This document shows positions 55,401 through 61,923 of a DNA stretch of 64,000 bases, piece by piece. A program made the position numbers and the translations under genes. The notes under the pieces are model-generated. The model saw only the letters and a program-made list of their open reading frames with translations. It was not told where the DNA came from and ran no database searches. The stretch lies in NCBI GenBank assembly GCA_942492025.1, contig CALODJ010000001.1:186001-250000 (forward strand), written 5' to 3'. This stretch comes from JABDQW01 sp942492025. Lineage in GTDB: Bacteria > Pseudomonadota > Gammaproteobacteria > SZUA-229. Position 1 is the first letter of the stretch. Each line of letters opens with the position of its first letter.

Positions 55401-56537
55401 TATGCGCCACCCACATCGGTCGCTCCGCGTACCGAGGGTACAACCTATTACATGCAGTTCACGCTGGGCGACAGTGCAGATCCTTATACCCGCCAGATAT
55501 TCAATAACCATATTCCGGTCGATCCGGAACTGGATGATGCTGTTGCGATTACCAAGACATCCGCACTGCTCAACGTTACCCGCAGCCAGCTGGTGCCGTA
55601 CACCATAACCGTCAGCAACTCGCTGGGTGCGCCGTTACCCGATCTGGATATCGTTGACGACTTTCCTGCGGGCTTCAAGTACGTAGCCGGTTCCTCACGA
55701 ATCGATGGCGTGGCCAGCGAGCCCGTGATCAATGGTCTGCAACTTACCTGGCCGGGTCTCACGCTGGACGCAGGCCAACTCATAACCCTGAAGATGTTGC
55801 TGGTTGTTGGTTCCGGTGTCAGTGAAGGCGAATATATCAACCGGGTACAGGCGGTTAACAACCGCACCAGCCAGGTGGCTTCCGGGCAGGCTACGGCTAC
55901 GGTACGCGTCATCCCCGATCCGACGTTTGACTGCTCCGACGTTATCGGCAAGGTCTTCGCTGACAGTAACATGAACGGTTACCAGGATGCCGGTGAGGCC
56001 GGCATCCCGAGCGCACGCGTGGTAACCGCACGGGGTCTCGAAGCGAAGTCAGATAAGCACGGTCGTTTCCATATCACGTGTGCCGTGGTACCGAATGAAA
56101 ACCGTGGTTCCAACTTCATCCTCAAACTTGACGAACGCAGCCTGCCGAGCGGTTATCGGGTAACAACAGAAAACCCACGTGTTGAGCGCGCCACCCGAGG
56201 CAAAATGCTGAAGTTCAACTTTGGTGTCTCGATACATCGTGCAGTACGTTTGGACATGGCTGATGCGGTGTTCGAGCCGAATTCGACTGAAATCCGTCCG
56301 CAGTGGTTGTCCCGCATCAGCCTGTTGATGGAAAAACTGGTTGAGGCCCCGTCGATATTACGACTGGCGTACATGGCCGATGTTGAAAAAGCCTCGCTGG
56401 TTAAAGACCGCGTGCAAGCGATGAAAAAGGAAATCGAGCGTCGCTGGGCTGATCTTGATTGCTGCTACACACTGGAAATCGAAACCGAGATTTTCTGGCG
56501 TAGAGGCAAGCCCGCAGACAAGGGTGCGTTCAAATGA
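43461..56537 (+). CDS. Giant surface protein of about 4,358 residues built from DUF11-like modules
   Basis: The signal peptide is at the N-terminus (MRRVIKILFITIGLLLPVVN, cleavage near ALALPC). The open frame starts at 43431, but ATG 43461 gives the clean signal. An N-terminal domain with a CELCGYGY Cys pair is followed by about 17 beta-sandwich modules, 160-170 residues apart. These are mostly DUF11-like ('KT..GD.v.Y.i.v.NtGtA.A.n....DtLP'). Others are of the isopeptide-fimbrial type. A calcium-loop-like DGLDNDGDGLIDAADINGEG lies near residue 1020. Two SdrD-B-like domains start near 3743 (MLWHDANYNNVFDSGEVLLQ) and 4157 (VFADSNMNGYQDAGEAGIP). An OmpA-like but degenerate end runs from about 4268. 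The gene is visibly richer in G+C than its neighbours and overlaps the next by 4 nt. Confidence 0.88.
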   Translation: MRRVIKILFITIGLLLPVVNALALPCDLIGGAAPFIDHDLNNNPSTSLSYCELCGYGYVTIVITNRYEGADMINMTVVEDLGSSGLVYDPTAPNPITYRINGSPVPGPPPAGAGSVLTFNLAGLPLNSGPGINNTSEMTITFAVRRSSSLSEEGLVSANRDIRATLTYDTNQSCAVTPQNTGFDRLPLREPVPTRDKRGRNVDASQGSYSNDVYGNINDDVIWRIRIWNTGSADLQDLKFDDLMQNGNFQINYACPTEAEASAIANADGVGPVGNCVNASNTINDFAVDSPFGDAATSPDGYEVDVTAGGRTDIFLVGKITNSCNPNTTNTVSGIEWGCQEDSPPDGGISVTSTGLSPGSDSEILSSRVSNNGLQVQRFLTGLNTSQPVGSRGLMRIRLTNNSGGSIKNIHLRNILPPEYVVDSTFTPTVSVNPRYGNYSGMINRVTWTNPAANTFPLTSSNPAEPLSNTAPEFDLWSTTSHPIHADQVNMLRHGDVAEVTFRVVMIPPAFYDNNANLDVRVENITDTTDPNNSTTLTNQLFVDFEQFCNPGVLQQPSAYPFVDNNIPSSPEDLDVNITGTELIFILTNNPSQPLPLQVTLRNDGGHFADDYFAYVSFGATMDVVSAPGGCSVTSTPPPLEVWDDPSDIPAMATVYECNSSGIGTFAPGQTRTLNFEVIKTSNAARLALDDLSFRADVVGEITLSDGTPLWFPTPAAAPILNRANNYSLDGVRARVIGFNLIKDQVGSCTENNPPAALPDLQVQIGEECTFHIETGGWFGFQTPGFTYIAVQAITVTDQFPDGQGYISSTDPALTSDPTIRSISLSPQTSPPLQPLDEGWIDWSFNQDVVNERITIRDQWFRVNVTSRLLNDPIDPIDPANPNDPGVVPNRHAMASTNVLNSVFQAVFFNDVTSSEEVYNLGQSTIGYPQESVRREDLTITEPNILVTKEVCNETLYGAGTACSNFATLIDDGDTQDSYIYRVTLTNEAASVGTPRAPGYNITSTDILDASDLVRVVPFNGDGLDNDGDGLIDAADINGEGSISDNIISNGTPATITFSHTHSNGLLRLNPGASVTLYYRVDPDDAVAPQQQLINTVTATFDSLEGDSGNQTVVLSANSTLGGARVYGTVPASATVQILPLQTQPKDIIALSNTPLAAVQPQPVSVGEEIEYELRTYIPVANLREFYVRDELPAGIRCTEAPVVDLNALPYSAAGFFPGGQITPTCNDNLVYWYFGDQELTTAPSNQLFEFPVRFIARVENTATVNDGDVISNGVPATNAIVSYLNEAGTQITLNFNQADLLVREPQIALTKSFESNINDAGDVITVTVTATNNGTATAYNLRVFDDLAAVSNLTFLGNVGGTDPPDNVDTTTFGVNRPVFTWNVANPDFAIAPGTTISFTFDISVDIGAQPLEILDNTIQASWTSLPAQTTALNSTGLIGADGIVMGMRNGNLPNSGDAINDYETTATDFSAVPALTMSKTDLNPALAPEVGAHRNFEVVIQLPEGTTNNLVVSDQLDFAGTSYVLSNNTSFDISYSFENIASINGSPPDESALIAFPADNTSGVAVWNIGQVVTASEDDTNGAPAITPAIRINYFARANNDLVTNAGTALQNTATTTYNNGETGAVVTISQNTPTVTVTEPVLTISKTVTPITPLPVTGGDVLEYVITIPNSGTATAYDTNLVDTLPAQLGLDPGFSPTAEIDGTAVGGFIAIPTGAPNGPLIWGLGNADGSLDIPAGSTLILTYRTVVDATAQSNVTLSNSALVDWTSLEGGSSYERTGAGCPTITAPNDYCAGPAVASVGTIDTNSMTKTVVSDTYAPANDAIVRIGDTITYRLALNLQEGTTRNVAVQDALPAGLAFIDIVSINADNSADYTPPASGVGSNFSYAAITAAALPTAGQTGTLSFTLGDVVNDPAGDATTDTLVIEYRARVVEDVLAQTPSTTLTNTATLSYTDGGGTPVVDPTRLESSASITVLQPVLTVPAKIDRSARISPANVNVATDIMNFQLESCNTTGQAPAYSVQLTDALATQLDQTGITGPVSGAGQPDVYINGVLASIGVDYTYTPPAARGGSMVFNLITAVDPGQCLTVDYDIGFYTDFGPDQSWNNSVTVDEYWSLPLQSGQQYAPLGPAEFFMNNVGSIEPASKAMLSPASGEITIGEEVLYRINVPAVAANAALYDVVITDNLHPSLEYLSTTEISGTGLVMVDNTTAPGSVNLSIAQIPAGQQAVIELRARVANNASANAGISFTNTTNYTYATSAGGAVIVGGSATTLASLTIVEPQLAIVKNVANLTNAGNPPRAGDVLRYTLALTAVGTGAGDNFSDAFDVRIDDSLSLSLAYQAGTVTVNGAGNTIIDPVISGDGNTTPQTLVWDLGSATADIDVAEGTTVTITYDVLVLDSVLANQSLSNSAVAQWTGLDGVNANERIGTGVPVVNDYFTAPVTTTLTTPDNTAFSKTRLTDTYGIADDIVRIGDIIEYELRATLEEGRYSNLVFADTLPQGMAFAGVVSINGDTTSPFNAAAPFVHADITAPVITGNPVTGPSTATFNLGEVTNISDNNAANDEFVIVYRVRLLDNVFAQVNSTTLSNNAQLSYDSGAGTATLTDTVSVTLLQPALSVSKSAVPAGGDAVIEANELVTYTVDVVNSGLAPAYDLLLEDTIPVGMRNGAATVTVISASLVGAGTVLPNPATSYNPATGLASWNMDSGVADAYTIPVGETLRLVYQVQADANLGAGLTLTNAAVATRYYSFDDEATPILGSVSGVAEIYGPSNTATTTLTSPTPGALQKENPADLTVSVGESFTYRITVPAITLNIALHDVRIIDDLTASAADLLFVSATRVSGSQPWTPVNTGSATNLVIEDTTTGIDIPAGEQIVVDVTVQVANTPTNVSGLLFNNTASYTYNQLPNDPTTRQNAGPDTTGDMTIVGPDDMTVLKSGPAEVRIGVPADYTLNVHNIGTATAWDLTLTDQVPLLSPGGMCDNAPTNVTAQIFLADGVTPVTAPLVEGTDFVVAFTGDPACTFAITMQSPTAALPEDNRLIVTYQGALDVDTPPSQPLTNVAGATQWFSMDTAGAGATGQTRTYSRTLTDGTVGVLDHEDAHTANSVAPIISMQKRVVNLTTGQDPGSNASPGDRLRYSILMLNTSPYDVPNFSFVDELDALNAVPLFSPGTLSLVTVPAGADTTATNPNGGANGSGLVDIRNLSLGVAGSATESVLIEFDVTLVPVITSGTVVLNQGRLQTIGLDLPTDDPNVNGADDPAVIGDEDPTQTTIASAPQFDVDKVSQDLTGDPNILLSGDTLRYTITIKNIGSENAVNVMLRDQLPANTTYVVGSSTLNGVAVADVTGGIPPLQDGILVNAPEDTTPGVMRADTDPAAANVATVTFDVVINGNVVNGTVISNQGYVTGSGVGSGPMPEQPSDDPTTAVPDDPTLDVVGNQPLVDAHKTVSIVVDNGSPGIVDPGDVLRYNISIVNIGATAATGAVFIDGVPANTTYIANSVTLNGIPVGQPDNGVSPLTIGIDVSSSDITPPLPAAGSGMLSAGGTAVVTFDVQVNAGVPSGTIISNQGSVDNNELPAELTDADGIDSNGDQPTLIPVGNAQLVTITKQVAVIGGGPALAGGLLEYRVRVTNIGSVAATNVVITDNLDLPVPGQLTYIPGTGLLNGAPAGVSFTTPVITANFASVYGNLQPGLAAELRFIAQIDNSLPIGTTITNTADVSWNSPAQTASASVSIDVGGTPGVANLNGMLWHDANYNNVFDSGEVLLQDWSVDVYRSGQLLGSFTTDSTGVYLFNGLLPNDIGTDLYELRFRAPGAGANTAPLGLADSSFSNDLQRVYDIVVSSGGNIQNLNLPIDPNGVVYDSILRVPVAGAMLALVNASNGNAPVPASCFGDPAQQNQVTLAGGYYKFDINFSDPACRAGDTYLIQVAPPASGFVGTTSRIIPPALALTDPPFSVPGCPGSADDLLSTLPEHCEVQASTYAPPTSVAPRTEGTTYYMQFTLGDSADPYTRQIFNNHIPVDPELDDAVAITKTSALLNVTRSQLVPYTITVSNSLGAPLPDLDIVDDFPAGFKYVAGSSRIDGVASEPVINGLQLTWPGLTLDAGQLITLKMLLVVGSGVSEGEYINRVQAVNNRTSQVASGQATATVRVIPDPTFDCSDVIGKVFADSNMNGYQDAGEAGIPSARVVTARGLEAKSDKHGRFHITCAVVPNENRGSNFILKLDERSLPSGYRVTTENPRVERATRGKMLKFNFGVSIHRAVRLDMADAVFEPNSTEIRPQWLSRISLLMEKLVEAPSILRLAYMADVEKASLVKDRVQAMKKEIERRWADLDCCYTLEIETEIFWRRGKPADKGAFK
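48390..52253 (+). repeat. Tandem duplication of a four-module (about 641-codon) block inside the giant gene
   Basis: Block 1 (48390-50312) and block 2 (50313-52253) have the same order of four module types. Corresponding lysine codons are spaced 1911-1938 nt apart; those opening the fourth modules are at 49905 and 51828, exactly 641 codons apart. Shared signatures include 'SNSA...W..L.G....ER.G.G' and 'RIGD.I.Y.L...L.EG...N'. It looks like an old intragenic duplication. Confidence 0.75.
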
Positions 56538-59500
56538 AACTGAACCGTCTCTTGCTGATCGCCACAGTGCTGATGCCACCGGCCTATGCTGAGCTCGGTG
56601 TCAATGATACACCCACTGGTGAGACCGCCGCCCCTGCATGGCAGCTGACATCCTACCCGCTGGGCGAAAATACCGAACAGCAGCTGCCGCCAGATGAAGT
56701 TTTCAACCTCTGGGTGCAGGACGAAACATTGTTCAAACCGCGGGAAGAGGACCGCATAGAAATACAGAAAGTGCTCGACAAGCAGTACGAGACTTTTAAG
56801 CTGGAAAATGCGGTACCAGCGATTGGTTTTAATTCCGGCGAAGCTGATATCCCGCAATCGACAGTTACCCGGCTGCGGCAAGTACTGGAAACCATGAAAC
56901 ACCGGGCTAATGTGCGTGTGCATTTCGTCGGCCATACTGACAGTGACAAACTGAGTCCGGAATTGCGGGCTAAATACGGTGATAACATCGGACTGTCGCG
57001 TGCGCGTGCCGAAATTGCGGCTGAATTTTTCCAGCGAGCGCTCGACCTGCCACCGGAATCGGTGACCTACGATGGTGTTGGCGATACCCAGCCTATCGCC
57101 TCGGACAATAGCGAAACCGGCAAGGGCAGGAATCGCCGGGTCGAAGTACAGGTCTGGTATGACGAGATTACCGAAACGGCGATTGATAAAGAAGTCGTCA
57201 TCAAGGCGGAGAACCTCAATCGTATCAAGGTATGCCGCGCGGAGACCGTTTGTAAATTACAGTACCGTGCGGGCAATGCCAAACGGGCCAGGATTAAAAA
57301 CCTGGTGACACCATTGCGACTCGAAGTCGGTCAATCGGAAATACCTGCCGACTTTATTCGTCAGATACGTGAAGTGACTGGAAACCTGCGCGATCAATCC
57401 AATGTGGTGATTCACTTCGTCGGCCACACCGACAACCTGCCACTGGCCGATGGTGCCCAGCGCATTTACCGTGATCACATGGGTCTGTCCAAAGCGCGCG
57501 CTCGTCGTGCCGCGCTGGCACTGCAGGAAGCACTCGGATTGCCCTACGATGCGGTCAGTTCGACCGGAAAGGGTGCGGCCTATCCGCTAGCTTCGAATGA
57601 TACCGAACAGGGCCGTGCGTTGAATCGTCGCGTCGAGGTTGAGTTCTGGCATGATGATCCGTTCCAGCAATTTACCGCTGACGCGCAGTCCTGCCCGGAA
57701 TCTGAAGCGGCTGAGATCATCACCCTTGCTTACGAGCCACCCACTGGACCGATCCGTACACTTCGTTTCGTCGATGGACAACCGGTGATACCTCCGGGTT
57801 ACAGTGATCGCTTGAAGAAAATCATGGACGAAATTGCGCACAAGGCTAACGTGCGTCTCGGTTTTACCGGTTATACCAGTAATGAACGCATGGACAGGCG
57901 TGCAGCCATGGTATATGGCGATGATGTTGGATTATCGACATCGCGCGCACGCCGTGCGATGGAAATGGTACAACAGGAGCTTGGCCTGAGTGATCAGCAG
58001 GTTCAATACGAAGGACTGGGTTATGTCCATTCCAAAGATGTTGCCAGCACAGGCTTTATTCAACTCGATGGTTCAAGGGTCGAAGTTGCCGTACTGTACG
58101 ATGAACTTGCGGTGCTGGAAGAGAATGAGGGTCTGGATATCACGCGTATCGACCGCGAAGCAGAGGCGCATAATCCATATGCACTTAACCTGATGCGGAT
58201 TACGATTGACGGTGAAGCGGAATTTGATCCTTTCAAGAATGTTGCTGACCTGCAACGTTGTACCGATGTGGCACTGGATGATGCGGACATCCAGTTCCGT
58301 TTTGACAACCTCGAATTGCGCCCGCGCCTGAATATCACCGCGTGGCCAAACAGGGTCAGGTACAGGGATAATCCTGCGACAGAACTGGCAGAAAATACGA
58401 TCAGCTTCCGTGTTTTTACCAATTATCCAAGCTTTATCAAACGCGCTGAAGTGCGAGTGTTCAAGGAAGGACAGTCAACAAATGAAGAACCCATTGCGGT
58501 TGTTGAAGTTGGTGACGACAACCTGGCTATATGGGCGGCAGATTTTGAAGAATTTACTGCGCCAGTAATCGAGCTTAAATACCTGCTGCGTGTTTATGAC
58601 AGCGATGGTAATTTTGATGAAACGCGACCTTTACCTATCTGGCTCGTCGATGAGCTCAACGACGAAGAATCAGAAGCGTTTACTGATGATACGACCCGGG
58701 TGGAACAGCTTGTCGGTTATGGCGAAAACCACCTGGTTACGCAGAACATACCTTTAGTGGGTGGTACCGTACTGGTCAACGGTTCTGAGATACCCGAAGG
58801 CCACAGCGTCTGGCTGGCAGGTCGGCGTATACCGGTCAGTGAGGATGGCACATTCGTCGCAGAAGAAATTTTTGAAAAAGGTTACCACACGGTGGAGGTC
58901 GCTGTGCTCGATTCTGCTGGTAACGGTGAACTGTACATGCGCGAAATGCAACTCAAAAAGAATGACTGGTTCTATGTCGGTATCGCTGATTTCACCCTGG
59001 TTAAGGACAGCACCAATGGTCCGGCAGAACTGGTGACCGGGGATGAAACCAGTTACGACAATGATTTGAATGTTGACGGACGGCTGGCGTATTACACCAA
59101 TGGCAAGTTCGGTAATGACTGGCAGCTTGTTTCCAGTGCCGACACCCGCGAAGGGCCCGTTGATGAGCTGTTCACTAACTTCGTCGAAAAAGATCCTCAG
59201 GCCTTGTTCCGTCGTATCGATTCTGATCGTGCCTACCCGACATTCGGCGATGATTCCACCGTGGCGGAAAACGCACCCACTTCCGGCAAGTTTTTCGTGA
59301 AATTGCGTAACCAGGACAGCTTCGGAATGTGGGGTAACTTCGTTATCGGTTACACAGACACCGACCTGGCGCACATTGACAGGGGGCTTTATGGTGCCAA
59401 TGGCTATTATGTAAGTCCTGAAACCACCAGCTCGGGTGAGAACAAGGTCATGCTCGGTGGTTTTGCTGCCGAGCCGGGAACTGTATCCGGTCGGGATGAA

Positions 59501-61648
59501 TATCGCGGTACCGGCGGTTCGCTTTATTACCTTCGCCATCAGGACATTCTAATTGGCTCTGACCGTTTGCGCATTGAAATTCGTGACAAGGACTCCGGTG
59601 TTGTTATCGGCGTCAAGAACCTGACACCGGCGATCGATTATGACATCGATTATATCCAGGGACGCATTCTTCTGAGTGAGCCGTTGTCATCTACGGCCGA
59701 TGATAACCTGCTGGTACAGGAAACATCGTTGAGCGGCAACCCGGTATTCCTTGTTGCTCGTTATGAATACACGCCAGGATTCGAAGAGATCAATGACGTA
59801 GCTGTCGGTGGCCGCGCCCATTACTGGCTTAATGATAGGCTCAAACTCGGTGTTACCACCAGTCGCCAGGACGAAGCGGACAATCAAAATTCACTGAACG
59901 GTGTTGATCTGACGATCCGCAAGAATGCGGGCACGTGGTTAAAAGCCGAGTTTGCCAGCACCGAAGGCGATGGCAGTGGTGCACTGAATTCAAGCGATGG
60001 CGGTTTCAACTTTAATTCGCTCGACCAGGGTTTGGACTCTGATAATAAAGCCGATGCATACAGGATCGAAGCCAGTACCCGGCTCGAGGAAATCTACAAA
60101 GCCACTCCTGGTACAGCGAGTATTTATGTGCAGAATCGTGAAGCAGGCTTTTCCGCGCCCGGCCAGCTGACTTCCACTGATGTCGACCAGTATGGCGGTA
60201 AACTCAATATCACCCTGACAGAACGCACTCGCTTGAATGTGAAGGCGGACAGCCGCGATCAGAAAGACTCGCTCAATGTGGCCGCTGTCGATGCTGATGC
60301 GGATTATGTACTGAATGAAAACTGGCGTTTGACTGCCGGCGGCCGGTTTGACAGCCGGGAGGACAACTCGGCGGATGTGCCAGTCACGCAAAAGCAAGGT
60401 GACCGCTTTGACCTGGCGCTGCAGGCGTCCTACGATTCGAGAAAGGACTGGTCGGCGTATGGTTTCAGCCAGCTCACAGCCAACACGACAGGCAACCGCG
60501 AGGACAACAATCGCATCGGTGCCGGTGGTCAGATTCGTGCCACCAAGAAACTGAATCTGGATGGTGAACTGTCCTATGGAGACACAGGACCGGGTGCAAG
60601 ACTGGGTTCCGACTATCTGATTTCAGACCGCAGCAGCATTTATTGGAATTACTCTCTGGTGAATGAGCGGACCGACAATGGTCTGCGTTCACGTAGCGGA
60701 AACATGAACACCGGCTTTCGGACGCGCTATTCAGATACTGCCAGCATCTACGGTGAACAACGCTATTCCCATGGCGATGTGCCGACGAGCCTGACACATG
60801 CAATGGGAATTGATCTGGCACCTACCGAACGCTGGACCTATGGTGCAAGCCTCGAAGTCGGGACACTATCTGATAAAAGTACTGGCGCAGAAACCGATCG
60901 AAAAGCAATCGGCCTGACGCTGGGCTACACCCGTGCAGCGACGTTGGGCGCAGCTGCGATCGAGTACCGGACCGACGATACCGAAGATTCCAGCGGTGGT
61001 ATGAACAACCGCGTAACCTGGTTATTCAAAAGCAGCATTCAGCATCAGCTAGACCCATCCTGGCGACTGCTGGGCAAGCTGAATTTTGCCAACAGTGCGA
61101 GCTCGCAGGGTGAGTTTTTTGATGGTAAGTTCACCGAAGCCGTGTTCGGTTATGGTTATCGACCCGTAAGCAACGACCGCTGGAACTCGTTATTCAAGTA
61201 CACATATTTCTTCAATATGCCGACAACGGACCAGGTCAACACCCAGAATACCGCCGTCGAATTTATTCAGAAGAGTCATATTCTATCCATTGACAGCATT
61301 TACGATTTATCGAAACGCTGGAGTCTCGGCGGCAAATACGCCTACCGCCTTGGCCAGGTTAGTCAGGACAGGGTCAATGTGCAGTTTTTTGACAGCTCAG
61401 CCAGCCTCTATGTCTTGCGCGCAGACTGGCATTTTGTCCACAAATGGGATGCGATCATCGAAGCGCGGTTACTCGACTTACCCGAGGCGCAGGACAGGCG
61501 CAGTGGAACACTGTGGGGAATCTATCGTCATATCGGCAAGAATCTCAAGCTGGGTATGGGCTATAATTTCGCCGATTTTTCCGATGACCTGACCGATCTC
61601 GATTACGATACCCAGGGATTTTTCGTCAACCTGATCGGCAAGATTTAA
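56534..61648 (+). CDS. Large envelope protein with three OmpA domains and a C-terminal beta barrel
   Basis: The 1,704-residue product starts in the ATGA overlap with the giant gene. It has a signal peptide (1-19, ending AYAELG), and three OmpA/MotB-like domains at about 97-210 (HFVGHTDSD, GHTD 133-136), 260-373 (HFVGHTDNL, 297-300) and 408-523 (GFTGYTSNE, 446-449; the key Asp is lost). Ig-like sequence follows (530-800), then a long beta-rich region to the end with repeated Tyr/Trp-flanked strands. It contains PAIDYDIDYIQGRILLSEPL near 1029, and is probably an outer-membrane barrel. OmpA domains bind peptidoglycan, so this should tie the surface apparatus to the cell wall. Confidence 0.82.
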   Translation: MKLNRLLLIATVLMPPAYAELGVNDTPTGETAAPAWQLTSYPLGENTEQQLPPDEVFNLWVQDETLFKPREEDRIEIQKVLDKQYETFKLENAVPAIGFNSGEADIPQSTVTRLRQVLETMKHRANVRVHFVGHTDSDKLSPELRAKYGDNIGLSRARAEIAAEFFQRALDLPPESVTYDGVGDTQPIASDNSETGKGRNRRVEVQVWYDEITETAIDKEVVIKAENLNRIKVCRAETVCKLQYRAGNAKRARIKNLVTPLRLEVGQSEIPADFIRQIREVTGNLRDQSNVVIHFVGHTDNLPLADGAQRIYRDHMGLSKARARRAALALQEALGLPYDAVSSTGKGAAYPLASNDTEQGRALNRRVEVEFWHDDPFQQFTADAQSCPESEAAEIITLAYEPPTGPIRTLRFVDGQPVIPPGYSDRLKKIMDEIAHKANVRLGFTGYTSNERMDRRAAMVYGDDVGLSTSRARRAMEMVQQELGLSDQQVQYEGLGYVHSKDVASTGFIQLDGSRVEVAVLYDELAVLEENEGLDITRIDREAEAHNPYALNLMRITIDGEAEFDPFKNVADLQRCTDVALDDADIQFRFDNLELRPRLNITAWPNRVRYRDNPATELAENTISFRVFTNYPSFIKRAEVRVFKEGQSTNEEPIAVVEVGDDNLAIWAADFEEFTAPVIELKYLLRVYDSDGNFDETRPLPIWLVDELNDEESEAFTDDTTRVEQLVGYGENHLVTQNIPLVGGTVLVNGSEIPEGHSVWLAGRRIPVSEDGTFVAEEIFEKGYHTVEVAVLDSAGNGELYMREMQLKKNDWFYVGIADFTLVKDSTNGPAELVTGDETSYDNDLNVDGRLAYYTNGKFGNDWQLVSSADTREGPVDELFTNFVEKDPQALFRRIDSDRAYPTFGDDSTVAENAPTSGKFFVKLRNQDSFGMWGNFVIGYTDTDLAHIDRGLYGANGYYVSPETTSSGENKVMLGGFAAEPGTVSGRDEYRGTGGSLYYLRHQDILIGSDRLRIEIRDKDSGVVIGVKNLTPAIDYDIDYIQGRILLSEPLSSTADDNLLVQETSLSGNPVFLVARYEYTPGFEEINDVAVGGRAHYWLNDRLKLGVTTSRQDEADNQNSLNGVDLTIRKNAGTWLKAEFASTEGDGSGALNSSDGGFNFNSLDQGLDSDNKADAYRIEASTRLEEIYKATPGTASIYVQNREAGFSAPGQLTSTDVDQYGGKLNITLTERTRLNVKADSRDQKDSLNVAAVDADADYVLNENWRLTAGGRFDSREDNSADVPVTQKQGDRFDLALQASYDSRKDWSAYGFSQLTANTTGNREDNNRIGAGGQIRATKKLNLDGELSYGDTGPGARLGSDYLISDRSSIYWNYSLVNERTDNGLRSRSGNMNTGFRTRYSDTASIYGEQRYSHGDVPTSLTHAMGIDLAPTERWTYGASLEVGTLSDKSTGAETDRKAIGLTLGYTRAATLGAAAIEYRTDDTEDSSGGMNNRVTWLFKSSIQHQLDPSWRLLGKLNFANSASSQGEFFDGKFTEAVFGYGYRPVSNDRWNSLFKYTYFFNMPTTDQVNTQNTAVEFIQKSHILSIDSIYDLSKRWSLGGKYAYRLGQVSQDRVNVQFFDSSASLYVLRADWHFVHKWDAIIEARLLDLPEAQDRRSGTLWGIYRHIGKNLKLGMGYNFADFSDDLTDLDYDTQGFFVNLIGKI

Positions 61649-61656
61649 GAGGCTTA

Positions 61657-61861
61657 GCCGCGAGAAACGCAAATAACGCGAAGGCAAGGCCGTAGGGTGC
61701 GCTGTGCGCACCGAGGTTGGTCATCGAATACAGCATCCTGGTGCGCACGGCGCACCCTACCGCATCACAGCACTGCTCGAGGACGGATGCTCGATTCGAT
61801 TGGTCACAGGACGGCATTAAAGTTTTTGAACCATAGTCGCGCCTTTTGCGTTTTTCGCGGC
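61657..61861. repeat. Inverted-repeat bracket GCCGCGA-AAACGCAAA ... around a GTAGGG repeat
   Basis: The arms 61657-61681 and 61837-61861 are inverted with 21 of 25 positions matching (GCCGCGAGAAACGCAAATAACG on the left). The GTAGGG palindrome at 61692-61760 lies inside, so elements are nested. It lies between the giant operon's end and the convergent pyruvate kinase gene. Confidence 0.6.
61692..61760. repeat. GTAGGGTGCGC-GTGCGCACC interspersed palindromic repeat, copy 3
   Basis: GTAGGGTGCGCTGTGCGCACC and GGTGCGCACGGCGCACCCTAC are near-perfect inverted arms around an AT-rich loop. It is the best preserved of the three copies. Confidence 0.85.
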
Positions 61862-61923
61862 GAACAAGTTTTTTGACAATTATTGTGATCTTCAAATATC
61901 GACACTGGCACTGGCCGATGTTT

